In this document: piece after piece, positions 54,777 to 63,416 of the stretch
Layout of the letters: every line of letters starts with the position of its first letter
Numbering within the stretch: the stretch's first letter is position 1
Assembly (NCBI GenBank): GCA_024235875.1
Contig: JACKLP010000002.1
Location: 492,374-556,373, forward strand
Reading direction: 5' to 3'
Origin: Burkholderiaceae bacterium
GTDB lineage: Bacteria > Pseudomonadota > Gammaproteobacteria > Burkholderiales > Burkholderiaceae_E
Length of the DNA stretch: 64,000 bases
Notes under the pieces: generated by a model
The model's database searches: none
Seen by the model: the letters and a program-made list of their open reading frames with translations, nothing else
Told to the model about the DNA's origin: nothing
Made by a program: the position numbers and the translations under genes

Positions 54777-55759
54777 TTGCCGATCGCGTCGACGAGGCCG
54801 AGCAGCTTCGTGCCGTCGGCGCCGGTGGCCTTGGCGAAGGCCGCGTCGAAGGCCGGCGCCATCAGGGCCGCCCACGCCTTCTGCTCGTCGGCCGTCTGGA
54901 TGTGCACCTTCACGCCCTTGGCGCGGAGCTGGTCGGGCGCCGACGCCGACGCCTTCTCGGAGGCTTCGAGCGCCCAGAGGGCCGCCTGTTCGCCGGCCTT
55001 GGCCAGCGCCGCCTTGTTACCGGCCGAGAGCTTGTCGTACCAGGCCGGATTCACGTAGCCGTGGAAGAACACGCTGAAGAGCGGCATGACGTTGAAGTGA
55101 TCCTGGACCTCGTAGTACTTGCGCGAGACCGTGGCCGCCACGTCGGTCAGGCCGGCGTCGATGACGCCGGTGGACAGCGCCTGGTAGACCTTGGAGCCCG
55201 ACATGGCCGAAGGCGCGGCGCCCATGGCCTTGAAGCCGGCGTCGGCGATCGGGTTCAGGCCGCGAATCTTCACGCCCTTGAAGTCCTGCGGATCGATCAG
55301 CGTCTTGCCCTTCGACGTGACCGCCGACATCCGCGTGGTGAACATCCACACCACGTTGCGCACGCCCTTCGCCAACAGCTTCTCCTCGAGGAAGTCCGCC
55401 GCCTTGGATCCATGCCAGGCCTTGAGGCGCGCCATGTCGGTCACGGCATAGGGCTTCATGGTCACGTTCATCAGCGGCAGCGTCTTGCCCCACTGCGGGT
55501 TGATCGAGAACGCGCATTCGATGTTGCCCTTGGCGACCGACGGAATGTTCTCGCGCGGGCCGACCAGGCTGTTGGCGCCGAACACCTGTACCTTCAGTTC
55601 GCCGCCCGACGCCTTGCCGACCTCGGCCGCCCAGCGCTCGATGACCTGGGCGATGTGATGCTTGGGCGGCAATTGGTGGCTGCAGCGCATCTCGGTGGCT
55701 GCATGGGCGATCGGTGTTGCCGCAAACAACGAGGCGGCGATCAGGATCCGGGTCTTCAT
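54773..55759 (-). CDS. TRAP transporter periplasmic substrate-binding protein (DctP), system 2
   Basis: 328 residues. Signal peptide MKTRILIAASLFAATPIAHA (20 residues), then the DctP fold: HHIAQVIERWAAEVGKASGG, GANSLVGPRENIPSVAKG, the carboxylate-binding Arg in DFKGVKIRGLNPIADAGFKA, and SGSKVYQALSTGVIDAG. GGAGGAAGA before the ATG fixes the start. The ligand is a carboxylate; the lyase and CoA-transferase in the operon suggest a C5 or C6 hydroxy- or methyl-dicarboxylate. Confidence 0.93.
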   Translation of the reverse strand: MKTRILIAASLFAATPIAHAATEMRCSHQLPPKHHIAQVIERWAAEVGKASGGELKVQVFGANSLVGPRENIPSVAKGNIECAFSINPQWGKTLPLMNVTMKPYAVTDMARLKAWHGSKAADFLEEKLLAKGVRNVVWMFTTRMSAVTSKGKTLIDPQDFKGVKIRGLNPIADAGFKAMGAAPSAMSGSKVYQALSTGVIDAGLTDVAATVSRKYYEVQDHFNVMPLFSVFFHGYVNPAWYDKLSAGNKAALAKAGEQAALWALEASEKASASAPDQLRAKGVKVHIQTADEQKAWAALMAPAFDAAFAKATGADGTKLLGLVDAIGK

Positions 55760-55819
55760 GGGGGTCTTCCTCCAGTGGCTTGGTCGTCTCTACGGGCGAG
55801 CCTCGAGGGCCGTCCGTGC

Positions 55820-56737
55820 TCACATCTGATGATGGCCGATCGGCAGTTCGGTGCGGGCGATCGCGCCGAACATCGGTTCTTCGGGCATGGCCTCGGCGAG
55901 GAGGGCGCGTGCCGCAACGAGGCGTTCGATGTCGATGCCGGTTGCCAGGCCCATCGTCTGGCACAGGAACACGAGATCCTCGAACACGATGTTGCCAGAA
56001 GCCCCCGGGGCGAACGGGCAGCCGCCCAGCCCCCCGGTGGCGGCGTCGATCAGCGTCGCGCCGGCCTCGATGGCCGCGGCTGCGTTGGCCAGGCCCAGGC
56101 CGCGCGTATCGTGCAGGTGGATCCCGAGCGGCCTGCCACCGGCCAGGCGGCCGATCGCGGTCACCAGCGAATGCACCTGGCGCGGCCCCGCATAGCCCAC
56201 CGTATCGGCGATCGAGATCGCATCGGCGCCGGCCTCGATCAGGCGCTCGGCCAGGCGCAGCACCTCGGCCGGTGCCACCTGCCCGGCGATCGAGCAACCG
56301 AAGGCCATCGCGACGCCGGCCACGATGCGCTTGCCCGCGCCGGTTTCCCGATTCAGCGCCACCGCGCGCACGACCAGTTCGATCGCTTGGTCGCGGCTGC
56401 GGCGCATGTTTCGCTGGCTGTGCGCCTCGGTCGCGGAGATGACCATGCCGATGTCGTGCGCATCGCCTGCGATCGCGTTCTGCAAACCGCGGTCGTTGAG
56501 TGCGAGAACCGCGCAACGGGCGCCGGGCAGGCGGCCGACCGTGGCGACCAGCGCGTCGATGTCGGCGAACTGGGGCGCGGTCCTGGCCGGCAGGTAGGAG
56601 CCCACTTCGAAGTGCCGGACCCCGGCCTCATGGGCAGCCCCGAGCCAGCGCTGCTTTTGCGCCGTTTCCGGGTAGCGGCCAACGAGTTGCAGGCCGTCTC
56701 GCAACCCGACCTCTCGCAACTCGATCATCGGGCTCAT
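55820..56737 (-). CDS. HMG-CoA lyase-like enzyme (hydroxyacyl-CoA retro-aldolase)
   Basis: 305 residues, the standard lyase length. TIM-barrel metal site: R13-D14 and Q17 in GLRDGLQ, H207 and H209 in GIHLHDTRG, and the glycine-rich loop with C240 in GGLGGCPFAPGASGN, all as in HMG-CoA lyase. Cleaves 3-hydroxy-3-methylglutaryl-CoA or a relative such as citramalyl-CoA into acetyl-CoA plus a keto acid. The ATG overlaps the CoA-transferase stop (ATGA), so the CoA ester made by that enzyme is its likely substrate. Confidence 0.9.
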   Translation of the reverse strand: MSPMIELREVGLRDGLQLVGRYPETAQKQRWLGAAHEAGVRHFEVGSYLPARTAPQFADIDALVATVGRLPGARCAVLALNDRGLQNAIAGDAHDIGMVISATEAHSQRNMRRSRDQAIELVVRAVALNRETGAGKRIVAGVAMAFGCSIAGQVAPAEVLRLAERLIEAGADAISIADTVGYAGPRQVHSLVTAIGRLAGGRPLGIHLHDTRGLGLANAAAAIEAGATLIDAATGGLGGCPFAPGASGNIVFEDLVFLCQTMGLATGIDIERLVAARALLAEAMPEEPMFGAIARTELPIGHHQM

Positions 56738-57909
56738 CGGGTCGGCTCCGGGCTCAGGCGCTCGATCTCGGCGGGCTCGTAGCCGAGATCGCCCAGAACC
56801 TCTCGGGTCGCGGCGCCGAGCACCGGGACATCGAGCCCGCGTGCCGGATGGGGCGCGCCCTCGAACTCGTAGGGGGGGGATGGCACGCGAAACGGCTTTC
56901 CGTTCCAGTTGATCGAGGTCTGTAGCCCGCCGGGGCGGTTCACATGCGGATCGTCGAACATGTCGGCCGGCTCGTTGATCGCCGCAAATGGAATGCCGGC
57001 CGTCTCGAGGCCCTGGGCCAGGGTGTCGAAGTCGCGAGCGCCGACGGCGGCACCGATCCGCGGCAAGAAGCGATCGCGCCCGTCGATGCGGGCCATGGTG
57101 GTGGCCAGGGCCGGGTCGCTGAGCAGATCGTCGAGCCCCAGGAGCCTGCACAGCTTGTCCCAGTGGCCGCCGGTGATCACGCCGATGAAGATCCGCTTGC
57201 CGTCGCCGGCCTCGAAGATGTCATAGACCGGCCAGGAGAACTCGCGCTCGGGCATTGGCGGCGGGCGTGTCCCCGAGAGCTCGTACTGCACCATGTGCTG
57301 CGCCACCAGCAGCAGGCAGTTCTCGAACAGGCCGATCCGGATGGTCGCGCCCTCGCCCGTCTTCTCGCGCTCGTAGAGCGCGGCCAGGACCGCATAGGCC
57401 GCCTGCAGTCCCCCCATGATGTCGTTGCCCGACGAGCCCATGCGCAGCGGCCGTCCGCGCGGGCCGGTCATGTGCGCGAGTCCGCTGGCCATCTGGACGA
57501 CTTCGTCCATCGCCGGCCGGTTCTCGTAGGGACCGTTGAGAAAGCCCTTGTGCGACGCGATGACCAGTCGCGGGTAGCGCTTGCGCAGGGCGGCGTGGTC
57601 CAGCCCCATCGACTCCAGGGTGTCGCCACGGAAGTTCTCGACCAGCACGTCGGCGGTCGCGATCAGTCGCTGCAACGCCTCGCGGCCGCCTTCGGTATCG
57701 AGCGCAAGCGTGACCGAACGCTTGCCCCGGTTGAACATCGCAAAGAAAGGCTCGCCCATGCCGGTGAGGTGGCGGGTCTTGTCGCCGCCGGGTGGCTCCA
57801 CCTTGATGACCTCGGCGCCGAGCTGGGCCAGGAACATGCCGCACGACGGGCCCATGATCATGTGGCTGAGCTCGACCACCCGGATCGATGACAGCGGCGT
57901 AGCGCTCAA
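56734..57909 (-). CDS. CaiB/BaiF-type (class III) CoA-transferase
   Basis: 391 residues. Class III signatures: IRVVELSHMIMGPSCGMFLAQ, GAEVIKVEPPGGDKTR, VLVENFRGDTLESMGLD and the catalytic aspartate D135 in RPAMDEVVQMASGLA. Start: AGGAGA lies seven bases before a TTG, giving MSATPLSSIRVV; a GTG eleven codons upstream (57942) is the alternative. Moves CoA from a donor such as succinyl-CoA onto the imported acid. First gene of the operon, divergent from its presumed LysR regulator. Confidence 0.92.
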   Translation of the reverse strand: MSATPLSSIRVVELSHMIMGPSCGMFLAQLGAEVIKVEPPGGDKTRHLTGMGEPFFAMFNRGKRSVTLALDTEGGREALQRLIATADVLVENFRGDTLESMGLDHAALRKRYPRLVIASHKGFLNGPYENRPAMDEVVQMASGLAHMTGPRGRPLRMGSSGNDIMGGLQAAYAVLAALYEREKTGEGATIRIGLFENCLLLVAQHMVQYELSGTRPPPMPEREFSWPVYDIFEAGDGKRIFIGVITGGHWDKLCRLLGLDDLLSDPALATTMARIDGRDRFLPRIGAAVGARDFDTLAQGLETAGIPFAAINEPADMFDDPHVNRPGGLQTSINWNGKPFRVPSPPYEFEGAPHPARGLDVPVLGAATREVLGDLGYEPAEIERLSPEPTR

Positions 57910-57990
57910 CTGGGGTCTCCTGCCTCTTGCGAATCCGGGCACCTTAGCAATCGCGCCTACTCCGGAAAATCAGTTTATTTTGTCGATAGC

Positions 57991-58007
57991 GTTCTAAAAT
58001 CTAGAAC
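57991..58007. promoter_or_regulatory. Palindrome abutting the LysR start codon
   Basis: GTTCTAAAATCTAGAAC is a perfect 6-bp inverted repeat (GTTCTA/TAGAAC) around five bases. It ends at the base before the LysR ATG and lies in an A/T-rich patch of the 98-base divergent spacer, unusual in this G+C-rich DNA. It fits a LysR operator for autorepression and for activation of the CoA-transferase operon. It occupies the place of a ribosome site, so the LysR message may be nearly leaderless. Confidence 0.55.
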
Positions 58008-59012
58008 ATGAATCGGCTACAGCTCGACTACTTCCTCGCCGTATGCCAGCACGGGAATCTGTCGCGCGCGGCGGCGGCCTCGCATGTGGTCGCATCGGCG
58101 GTCAGCTACCAGATCGGCCTGCTCGAGGACGAGCTGGGCGTGGCGCTGTTCGAGCGCAGCGTCAAGGGCATGGCGCCCACGGCGGCCGGCATTCGGCTGC
58201 AGGAACATGCGCGCGACATCCTGCGTCGCTTCGAGCTGGCCAGCACCGATGTGCGCGGCTTATCGTCCGAGGTCCACGGCGAGGTCGCGATCGCGATCGC
58301 GCACACGGTGGTCGAGGGCATCGGGCTGCCATTGATGCAGCGGGTCACCCGCGACTATCCCCGGCTGCGGCTTGCGCTCAGCGAGAGCATGTCGCGCATC
58401 GCCCTCGAGAGCGTGGCCTCGGGCGAGGCCGACATCGGCCTGGTCTACAACCCCCAGGCTTCGGCGCGCGTCCTCGCCGAGCCATTGCTACGCGAGGCGA
58501 TCTACTGCGTGGGTACGCCCGCGATCATCGGCAAGAGCCGGCGTGCGATTCGGTTCGCGTCCGTCGAGAAACTGCCGCAGGGGGTTTCATCGCGCTCGAT
58601 CACCGAGCGCGAGGACCTGCAGCGGCGCCTGCGGGCGAGCGCCGTGCTGGAACTGAATTCGATCACCGCGATGCGCAAGGCGCTGGCTGCCGGGCTGTGC
58701 TGCTCGGCCCTGCCGCTGACCACGGTGCGCGACCTGCTCGATGCCGGCGTGATCCGCGCGCGGCGCATCGTCGAGCCCGAGGTCACGCGCGACCTGTACC
58801 TGGTGACCCAACGCGAGCGCTCGCCCACGGCGGCCTTCGAGACGATCCGGGCGTTGATTAGGGCGCTGGTCCGAGAAGAGGTGAAGGCGGGGCGCTGGCC
58901 GGCGACGCTGCTGGCGAACCCGGCACGCCGAGCGCGGCGGCTACCAGCCGCCGCCACCCCCGCCACCGCCCCCGCCGCCGGAAGACCCGCCGCCGCCCGA
59001 GCCGCCCGATGA
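58008..59012 (+). CDS. LysR-family transcriptional regulator
   Basis: 334 residues. HTH at 1-60 (LDYFLAVCQHGNLSRAAAAS, then LLEDELGVALFERSVKGM), effector domain of the NAC/Cbl-like type from about 90 (EVAIAIAHTVVEGIGLPLMQ, ALESVASGEADIGLVYNP). The last 35 residues (Ala/Pro/Arg-rich) are not LysR-like: they are the antisense of the neighbouring gene's Gly-rich end, making the protein longer than the usual ~300. Divergent from the CoA-transferase operon it presumably controls. No clear ribosome site precedes the ATG. Confidence 0.92.
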   Translation: MNRLQLDYFLAVCQHGNLSRAAAASHVVASAVSYQIGLLEDELGVALFERSVKGMAPTAAGIRLQEHARDILRRFELASTDVRGLSSEVHGEVAIAIAHTVVEGIGLPLMQRVTRDYPRLRLALSESMSRIALESVASGEADIGLVYNPQASARVLAEPLLREAIYCVGTPAIIGKSRRAIRFASVEKLPQGVSSRSITEREDLQRRLRASAVLELNSITAMRKALAAGLCCSALPLTTVRDLLDAGVIRARRIVEPEVTRDLYLVTQRERSPTAAFETIRALIRALVREEVKAGRWPATLLANPARRARRLPAAATPATAPAAGRPAAARAAR

Positions 59013-60905
59013 CGACGGCGCGGCCGCCGCGACCGACGCACCGATCGTCGAGGCGATGCCGGCCGCCGCCGAGGCGGTCTGGCCCAGCCCAAAGCCGTGG
59101 CCATGGAAGTAGCTGGGCTGGTAGCCCGCGCGCTCGGCCGGCGACGCCTGCGAGAGGTGCTGCTCGAGTGCCTTGGACCAGGGTTTCTCCACGCCCAGCG
59201 CGACGGCGTAGGGCAGGTAGCGCTCGAACAGCGAGGTGCTGAAATCGGGGCGCCCCGGCAGATTCATGCGCTCGGCCTCGGCGATCGCCAGGTAGTGGCG
59301 GAATCCCTCGATGCGGTCGCCGAGCTCGCGACCCGTCGTGGTCGGCGCGAACATCAGTTCCTTGAAGACGGCGAACAGCGCCGCCATGGTGATCGCGGCG
59401 ACCGCGATCACCGAGCTGGCCAGGTCGGCGCCGAACAGGCGCGCGCCGAACAGCCCCAGACCGCCGAACACGAACAAGAGCACGGTCGCGGCCAGGACCA
59501 CCGCGCCGATCGCGGCGAAGATCATGCCCGCGACGCGCGAGCCACCCGGCACATCGCCCGAGAGCCGTCCGATGCCCTGCATCAGCAGCTCCGAGCCGAC
59601 CAGGCCCGCGACAACGCAAAGTACCGTACTGATCGTCTGCATCTCGGATAGCCGGAATCCGGTCGCCAGCGCGGCCAGTGCCAGGCCCGCGATCAACAGG
59701 CCGGCGAACACGTAGAGGTAGTTGCGCCGGAAGTAACGCTTTTCGAATTCGCTTGCCAGCGCGGCGGAGAAGGCCGTGATCGCCGGCCGGACCAGCTTGG
59801 CATTGGAGGGCTCGAGCACGATGGACTTGCGCGCGCCGACCAGATGTGTGAACAAGGCCTGCTCGCCGGGCGGAAGCGGATCACCCGCCGATTCGGGGCC
59901 GGCGCCGTCCGAGCGCGTGATACGCACGCGCTTGCCCTCTTCCTGGAGCTTGATCCTGCCCTTGACCGCGAGTGACATCAGCGCGGCGACCAAGGCCCGT
60001 GACGCACCGCCGATGGACTTCCCGGCGCCGCGGTAGAACAGGTAGGACGCGGCCGCCGGTGAGACGCCGTCCGGGGGCTCGAACAGGGGGATCATCAGGC
60101 CCTTGGGGGGATCGCGCCCGACGCGCCGCCATGCCCAGCCGTACCAGAGCGCCATCAGCACCGGCCCGAGCGCGAACGCGTAGAAGCCGATGTTCGATCG
60201 CAGGTGGTTCAGGCGCTCTTCGAGTGCGGTGGGGCTCGGGACCGCCCCCTTGTCGAAGGCCACGGCGACGGTCAGTCCTTCGCCCGACTGCAGCGGGCGG
60301 AGCATTTCGAAGCGGATCGCGCCGCCGTCGGCACCGACGATCCGCGCGTCCTTGCCCTGGGCCCCACGGCGGCCCGTGTAGAAGGCCTGGCGAATCGGCT
60401 TGGCGCCATCGGGCAAGACGACGGTCGCGCTCGCGTTCAGGATCGGGAACCACCACAGGTTGCCGGTCGCGTTCCAGTAGACCTCGTCGAAGGCCGGGTA
60501 CTGGCCAAGCTGGCGGGTGGTGCGATAGCGCAACTCGTAGCGGTAGACCGCCGGCTTGAGCAGGACGTCGGCGTCGCCGATGTAGACGCGCGTGCCGCCG
60601 TTGATCCGTTCCGTGTGCCACGGCTCCTTTCGGCCATCGCGCAGGACCGACTCCACGTCGAAGCCCACGGTGTGCAACAGGCCGCTCTCGAGCCGGTTGT
60701 AGGTGGGAAAGTCGCGGAAGATTCCGCGTTTGATCCGCTGACCCTCGACGCGGACCTCGATCGCCTCGGTCACGACCAGATCGCCGTTTCGCTGTACTTC
60801 GATGCGGGTGTCGAAGTGCAGGATGGCCTCGGCGCCGCTGGCGCGGGCGACGAGGCCGAGCGCCAGGGCCAAGGCGAGAACGAAGCGGAACACGAAGGCG
60901 GGCAT
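58941..60905 (-). CDS. DUF2207 membrane protein with Gly-rich tail
   Basis: 654 residues. Signal/TM at the N-terminus (FRFVLALALALGLVARASG), a beta-rich periplasmic DUF2207 domain (HFDTRIEVQRNGDLVVTEAIEV, KRGIFRDFPT, VYRYELRYRTTRQLGQYPAFDEVYW), TM helices near 245, 405, 430 and 475-510, a cytoplasmic part and a final SSGGSGGGGSSGG..GGW tail typical of these YciQ/LemA-partner proteins. Function is unknown. Begins four bases after the LemA stop; its last 72 bases overlap the LysR gene tail to tail. Confidence 0.88.
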   Translation of the reverse strand: MPAFVFRFVLALALALGLVARASGAEAILHFDTRIEVQRNGDLVVTEAIEVRVEGQRIKRGIFRDFPTYNRLESGLLHTVGFDVESVLRDGRKEPWHTERINGGTRVYIGDADVLLKPAVYRYELRYRTTRQLGQYPAFDEVYWNATGNLWWFPILNASATVVLPDGAKPIRQAFYTGRRGAQGKDARIVGADGGAIRFEMLRPLQSGEGLTVAVAFDKGAVPSPTALEERLNHLRSNIGFYAFALGPVLMALWYGWAWRRVGRDPPKGLMIPLFEPPDGVSPAAASYLFYRGAGKSIGGASRALVAALMSLAVKGRIKLQEEGKRVRITRSDGAGPESAGDPLPPGEQALFTHLVGARKSIVLEPSNAKLVRPAITAFSAALASEFEKRYFRRNYLYVFAGLLIAGLALAALATGFRLSEMQTISTVLCVVAGLVGSELLMQGIGRLSGDVPGGSRVAGMIFAAIGAVVLAATVLLFVFGGLGLFGARLFGADLASSVIAVAAITMAALFAVFKELMFAPTTTGRELGDRIEGFRHYLAIAEAERMNLPGRPDFSTSLFERYLPYAVALGVEKPWSKALEQHLSQASPAERAGYQPSYFHGHGFGLGQTASAAAGIASTIGASVAAAAPSSSGGSGGGGSSGGGGGGGGGGGW

Positions 60906-60909
60906 CGCG

Positions 60910-61476
60910 CTAGCCCAGCGAGACCTTCGGCACCTCGCGTTCGGCCGGGTTCTCGATCTCGAAGAACTCGGCGGTCTCGAAGTGGAACGTGTTGGCGACG
61001 ATGTTCGACGGAAACTGCTCGACCGCGGTGTTCAACTCGCGGACCGCGCCGTTGTAGTAGCGGCGGGACATCTGGATCTGGTCCTCGATGTCCTTGAGCG
61101 CGCCTTGCAGGTCCATCACGTTCTGGTTGGCCTTGAGCTCCGGATAGTTCTCGACCACGGCGAGCAGGCGTCCGAGCGCGGCACCGAGCATGCCTTCGGC
61201 ACGGCCGCGTTCGACCGGGTTCGCGTCGCCCGCCGCCTGCGCCTGGTTGCGCGCGGCGGTGACGTTCTCGAGCACTTCGCGCTCGTGCTTCAGGTAGCCC
61301 TTGACCGCCTCGACCATGTTCGGGATCAGGTCGAAGCGGCGCTTGAGCTGGACCGAGATGCCCGACCAGCCCTCCTTTACCATCTGCCGGGAGCGGACCA
61401 GGTCGTTGTAGATCTTGATTGCGTAGATGGCGATGGCCGCCACTATCGCGAGCACCACCAGGGTCGAGCTGAGCAT
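60910..61476 (-). CDS. LemA-family membrane protein
   Basis: 188 residues. One N-terminal TM helix (STLVVLAIVAAIAIYAI), then the LemA all-helical domain: YNDLVRSRQMVKEGWSGI, QLKRRFDLIPNMVEAVKGYL, YPELKANQNVMDLQ and YYNGAVRELNTAVEQFPSN. These are the conserved family blocks. LemA and DUF2207 genes are often paired as here; the role in the envelope is not established. The start MLSSTLVV is chosen over longer frames. Confidence 0.93.
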   Translation of the reverse strand: MLSSTLVVLAIVAAIAIYAIKIYNDLVRSRQMVKEGWSGISVQLKRRFDLIPNMVEAVKGYLKHEREVLENVTAARNQAQAAGDANPVERGRAEGMLGAALGRLLAVVENYPELKANQNVMDLQGALKDIEDQIQMSRRYYNGAVRELNTAVEQFPSNIVANTFHFETAEFFEIENPAEREVPKVSLG

Positions 61477-61534
61477 GATCGAGTCTTCCGATGCCGGTCG
61501 GGGGGCCAGCCTATCCGGGCCATTGTGCCGAAAA

Positions 61535-62689
61535 TTACCAGCCGTGGAACCGTTGCCAGTACCGGTCGGCTGCGCCAGCGGCACCGAGCACCCGATAGCC
61601 GTCGAACTGGGCGCCGGTGGCGCAGGCGTGGTTGGGCAGCACGCGCAGCATGGTCCCGATCGGTAGATCGAGTATGCGCGCGGGATCGCCGCTGCGATGC
61701 GCGATGATGCCGTGCTCCTGGTTGGCCGACACCATCAGGTAGTCCGGCAACACCGCGCCGTCCGCCGAGCACACCAGGCCGTAGCCCTGGTCCAGTCGCT
61801 GGTCGGCCGTGCCACGGTCGCGCGACATCGCCATCCAGCCGGCGTCGACGATCGTCCAACCCCGCTCGCGTTGATGCCCGATCACACTCGTCAGGACAGA
61901 TATCGCGATGTCGTCGACCGAACACACGCCCAGGCCCGCCATCACGAGGTCGAAGAACACGTAGACGCCCGCGCGTACCTCGGTGACGCCGGGCAATGCC
62001 TTGGCGAAGAGCGCGGTGGGCGTCGAGCCCACGCTCACGACCGAGGCATCGTGGCCCTGGCGGCGCAAACGATCGGCCGCTCCGACGGCACCGGCGCGTT
62101 CCTGTTCGGCGACCTCGCGAATCGAATCCGCACTGCGACAGTCGTAGGAACCCCCGGCGTGGGTCAGCACGCCACCCACCGGTGCCCCGCCGCCGGCAAG
62201 AATCGCGGCGATCTCGAGCAGTTTCACGTCGTCCGGTCGCACGCCGGCCCGATGCCCGTCGGTATCGATCTCGATCAGGATGCGGGCGCCCGAAGGCCAG
62301 CCCTTCGAGGCATCGGCGACCAGGCGCGCGGCTTCCAGGCTGTCCAGCGTGAGCTGAAGTTTCACGCCGCGCGCCAGCAGCGCGGCGATGCGCCGGAACT
62401 TGTTGGGCGCGATCCCGACCGCATAGGTGATGTCGTCATAGCCGTGATCGGCGAACACCTCGGCCTCGAGCAGGGTGGACACCGTGATCGGTGCCGGGGC
62501 CTCGTCGAACATCACGCTCGCGACTTCGATGCTCTTGGCGGTCTTGACGTGCGGACGCAGTGCCACACCCAGCGTCGCCATGCGCTCACGCATGCGCGCG
62601 ATGTTCGCGCGCATCCTGGGCTCGTCGAGCAGCAGCGTCGGTGTGTCGATCATGCGCTGCATCGCGTCGGCGGATTCGGTCGGGCTCAT
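61535..62689 (-). CDS. D-threonine aldolase / D-serine dehydratase-like PLP enzyme
   Basis: 384 residues. N-terminal alanine-racemase TIM barrel with the PLP lysine K49 in LRPHVKTAKS, TPTLLLDEPRMRANIARM ahead of it, EIDTDGHRAGV and LTHAGGSY, then a beta-domain whose metal pair H354 and C356 lies in PNHACAT. This fits the DSD1/D-threonine aldolase family that acts on D-hydroxy amino acids with PLP and a divalent metal. MSPTESADAM is the chosen start. The flavin reductase gene upstream is on the same strand, 23 bases away. Confidence 0.9.
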   Translation of the reverse strand: MSPTESADAMQRMIDTPTLLLDEPRMRANIARMRERMATLGVALRPHVKTAKSIEVASVMFDEAPAPITVSTLLEAEVFADHGYDDITYAVGIAPNKFRRIAALLARGVKLQLTLDSLEAARLVADASKGWPSGARILIEIDTDGHRAGVRPDDVKLLEIAAILAGGGAPVGGVLTHAGGSYDCRSADSIREVAEQERAGAVGAADRLRRQGHDASVVSVGSTPTALFAKALPGVTEVRAGVYVFFDLVMAGLGVCSVDDIAISVLTSVIGHQRERGWTIVDAGWMAMSRDRGTADQRLDQGYGLVCSADGAVLPDYLMVSANQEHGIIAHRSGDPARILDLPIGTMLRVLPNHACATGAQFDGYRVLGAAGAADRYWQRFHGW

Positions 62690-62711
62690 GATCGGCTCGG
62701 TGACGGTCGCA

Positions 62712-63260
62712 TCACAGGTAGTCTCCGTACTCTCCGCCACCGGCTTCGAAGACCTTGCGCAGTTGCCTGAAGCGACGGGCGCCGTAGAGGAGCGTGTCTC
62801 GACCGCGCGCATGCCGGGTCGCCACCACCTCGCCGAAGAGTACGGTGTGGGTCGACTGCTCGCTGGTGCTCGCGATCACGCAGTCGAAAACGGCCGCGGC
62901 CTGGGCGAGCACCGGCGAACCGGTGGTGAGGCGCGTCCAGTCGCCGGTGGCAAATCGATCGACATCGGCGCCGCCCATGCCGGCGAAGACCATCGCGATC
63001 CGGTCTTGGTCTTCGGTGAGCACGTTCACGCAGAAGTGCCCGGCCTGCACGATCTTGTCGTGGGTGAATCCCGACTTGTTCACGCACACGAGCAAGCGTG
63101 GCGGCTCGGCGCTCACGGACGATACCGCGGTCGCCGTCAGGCCGAATCGCTCGCCTTCGAAGGCCGTCGTAATGATGCAGACCGACGAGACGTGCTGCGC
63201 GATTGCATCGATGTACTCGGCCGGCGAGACGGGTGCCGGCCGATCAGCGGGTTCGGCCAT
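62712..63260 (-). CDS. Flavin reductase-like FMN-binding protein
   Basis: 182 residues of the flavin reductase domain (split barrel): SSVCIITTAFEGERFGLTATAVSSVSAEPP split by its turn, LLVCVNKSGFTHDKIVQAG, FCVNVLTEDQ and the conserved late strand HTVLFGEVVATRHA. Such proteins supply reduced flavin to two-component monooxygenases. No partner oxygenase adjoins it, though an acyl-CoA dehydrogenase family gene is divergent, a family that includes flavin-dependent monooxygenases. Start at MAEPADRP; ribosome site weak. Confidence 0.9.
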   Translation of the reverse strand: MAEPADRPAPVSPAEYIDAIAQHVSSVCIITTAFEGERFGLTATAVSSVSAEPPRLLVCVNKSGFTHDKIVQAGHFCVNVLTEDQDRIAMVFAGMGGADVDRFATGDWTRLTTGSPVLAQAAAVFDCVIASTSEQSTHTVLFGEVVATRHARGRDTLLYGARRFRQLRKVFEAGGGEYGDYL

Positions 63261-63416
63261 GGTGAAGCTCACAGAGTGGGAAAAGCGCGGTCCGAGTCGC
63301 GAAACTTGCGCGAGCGGATCGCCGCCCCCGGATCGTAGAGCAGGTCGACGTGCATGCAAACCGCCCGGACCGGATAGGATTCAACGAACCGGTTCAGGTG
63401 TTCCGAGGCGTCGCCG

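Noticed and set aside
54902..56782. 626-residue open frame on the plus strand through the TRAP system 2 and lyase genes
   Set aside because: It is antisense to three well-supported genes, is rich in Arg/His/Gly/Asp typical of mirror frames in G+C-rich DNA, and shows no domain or ribosome site.
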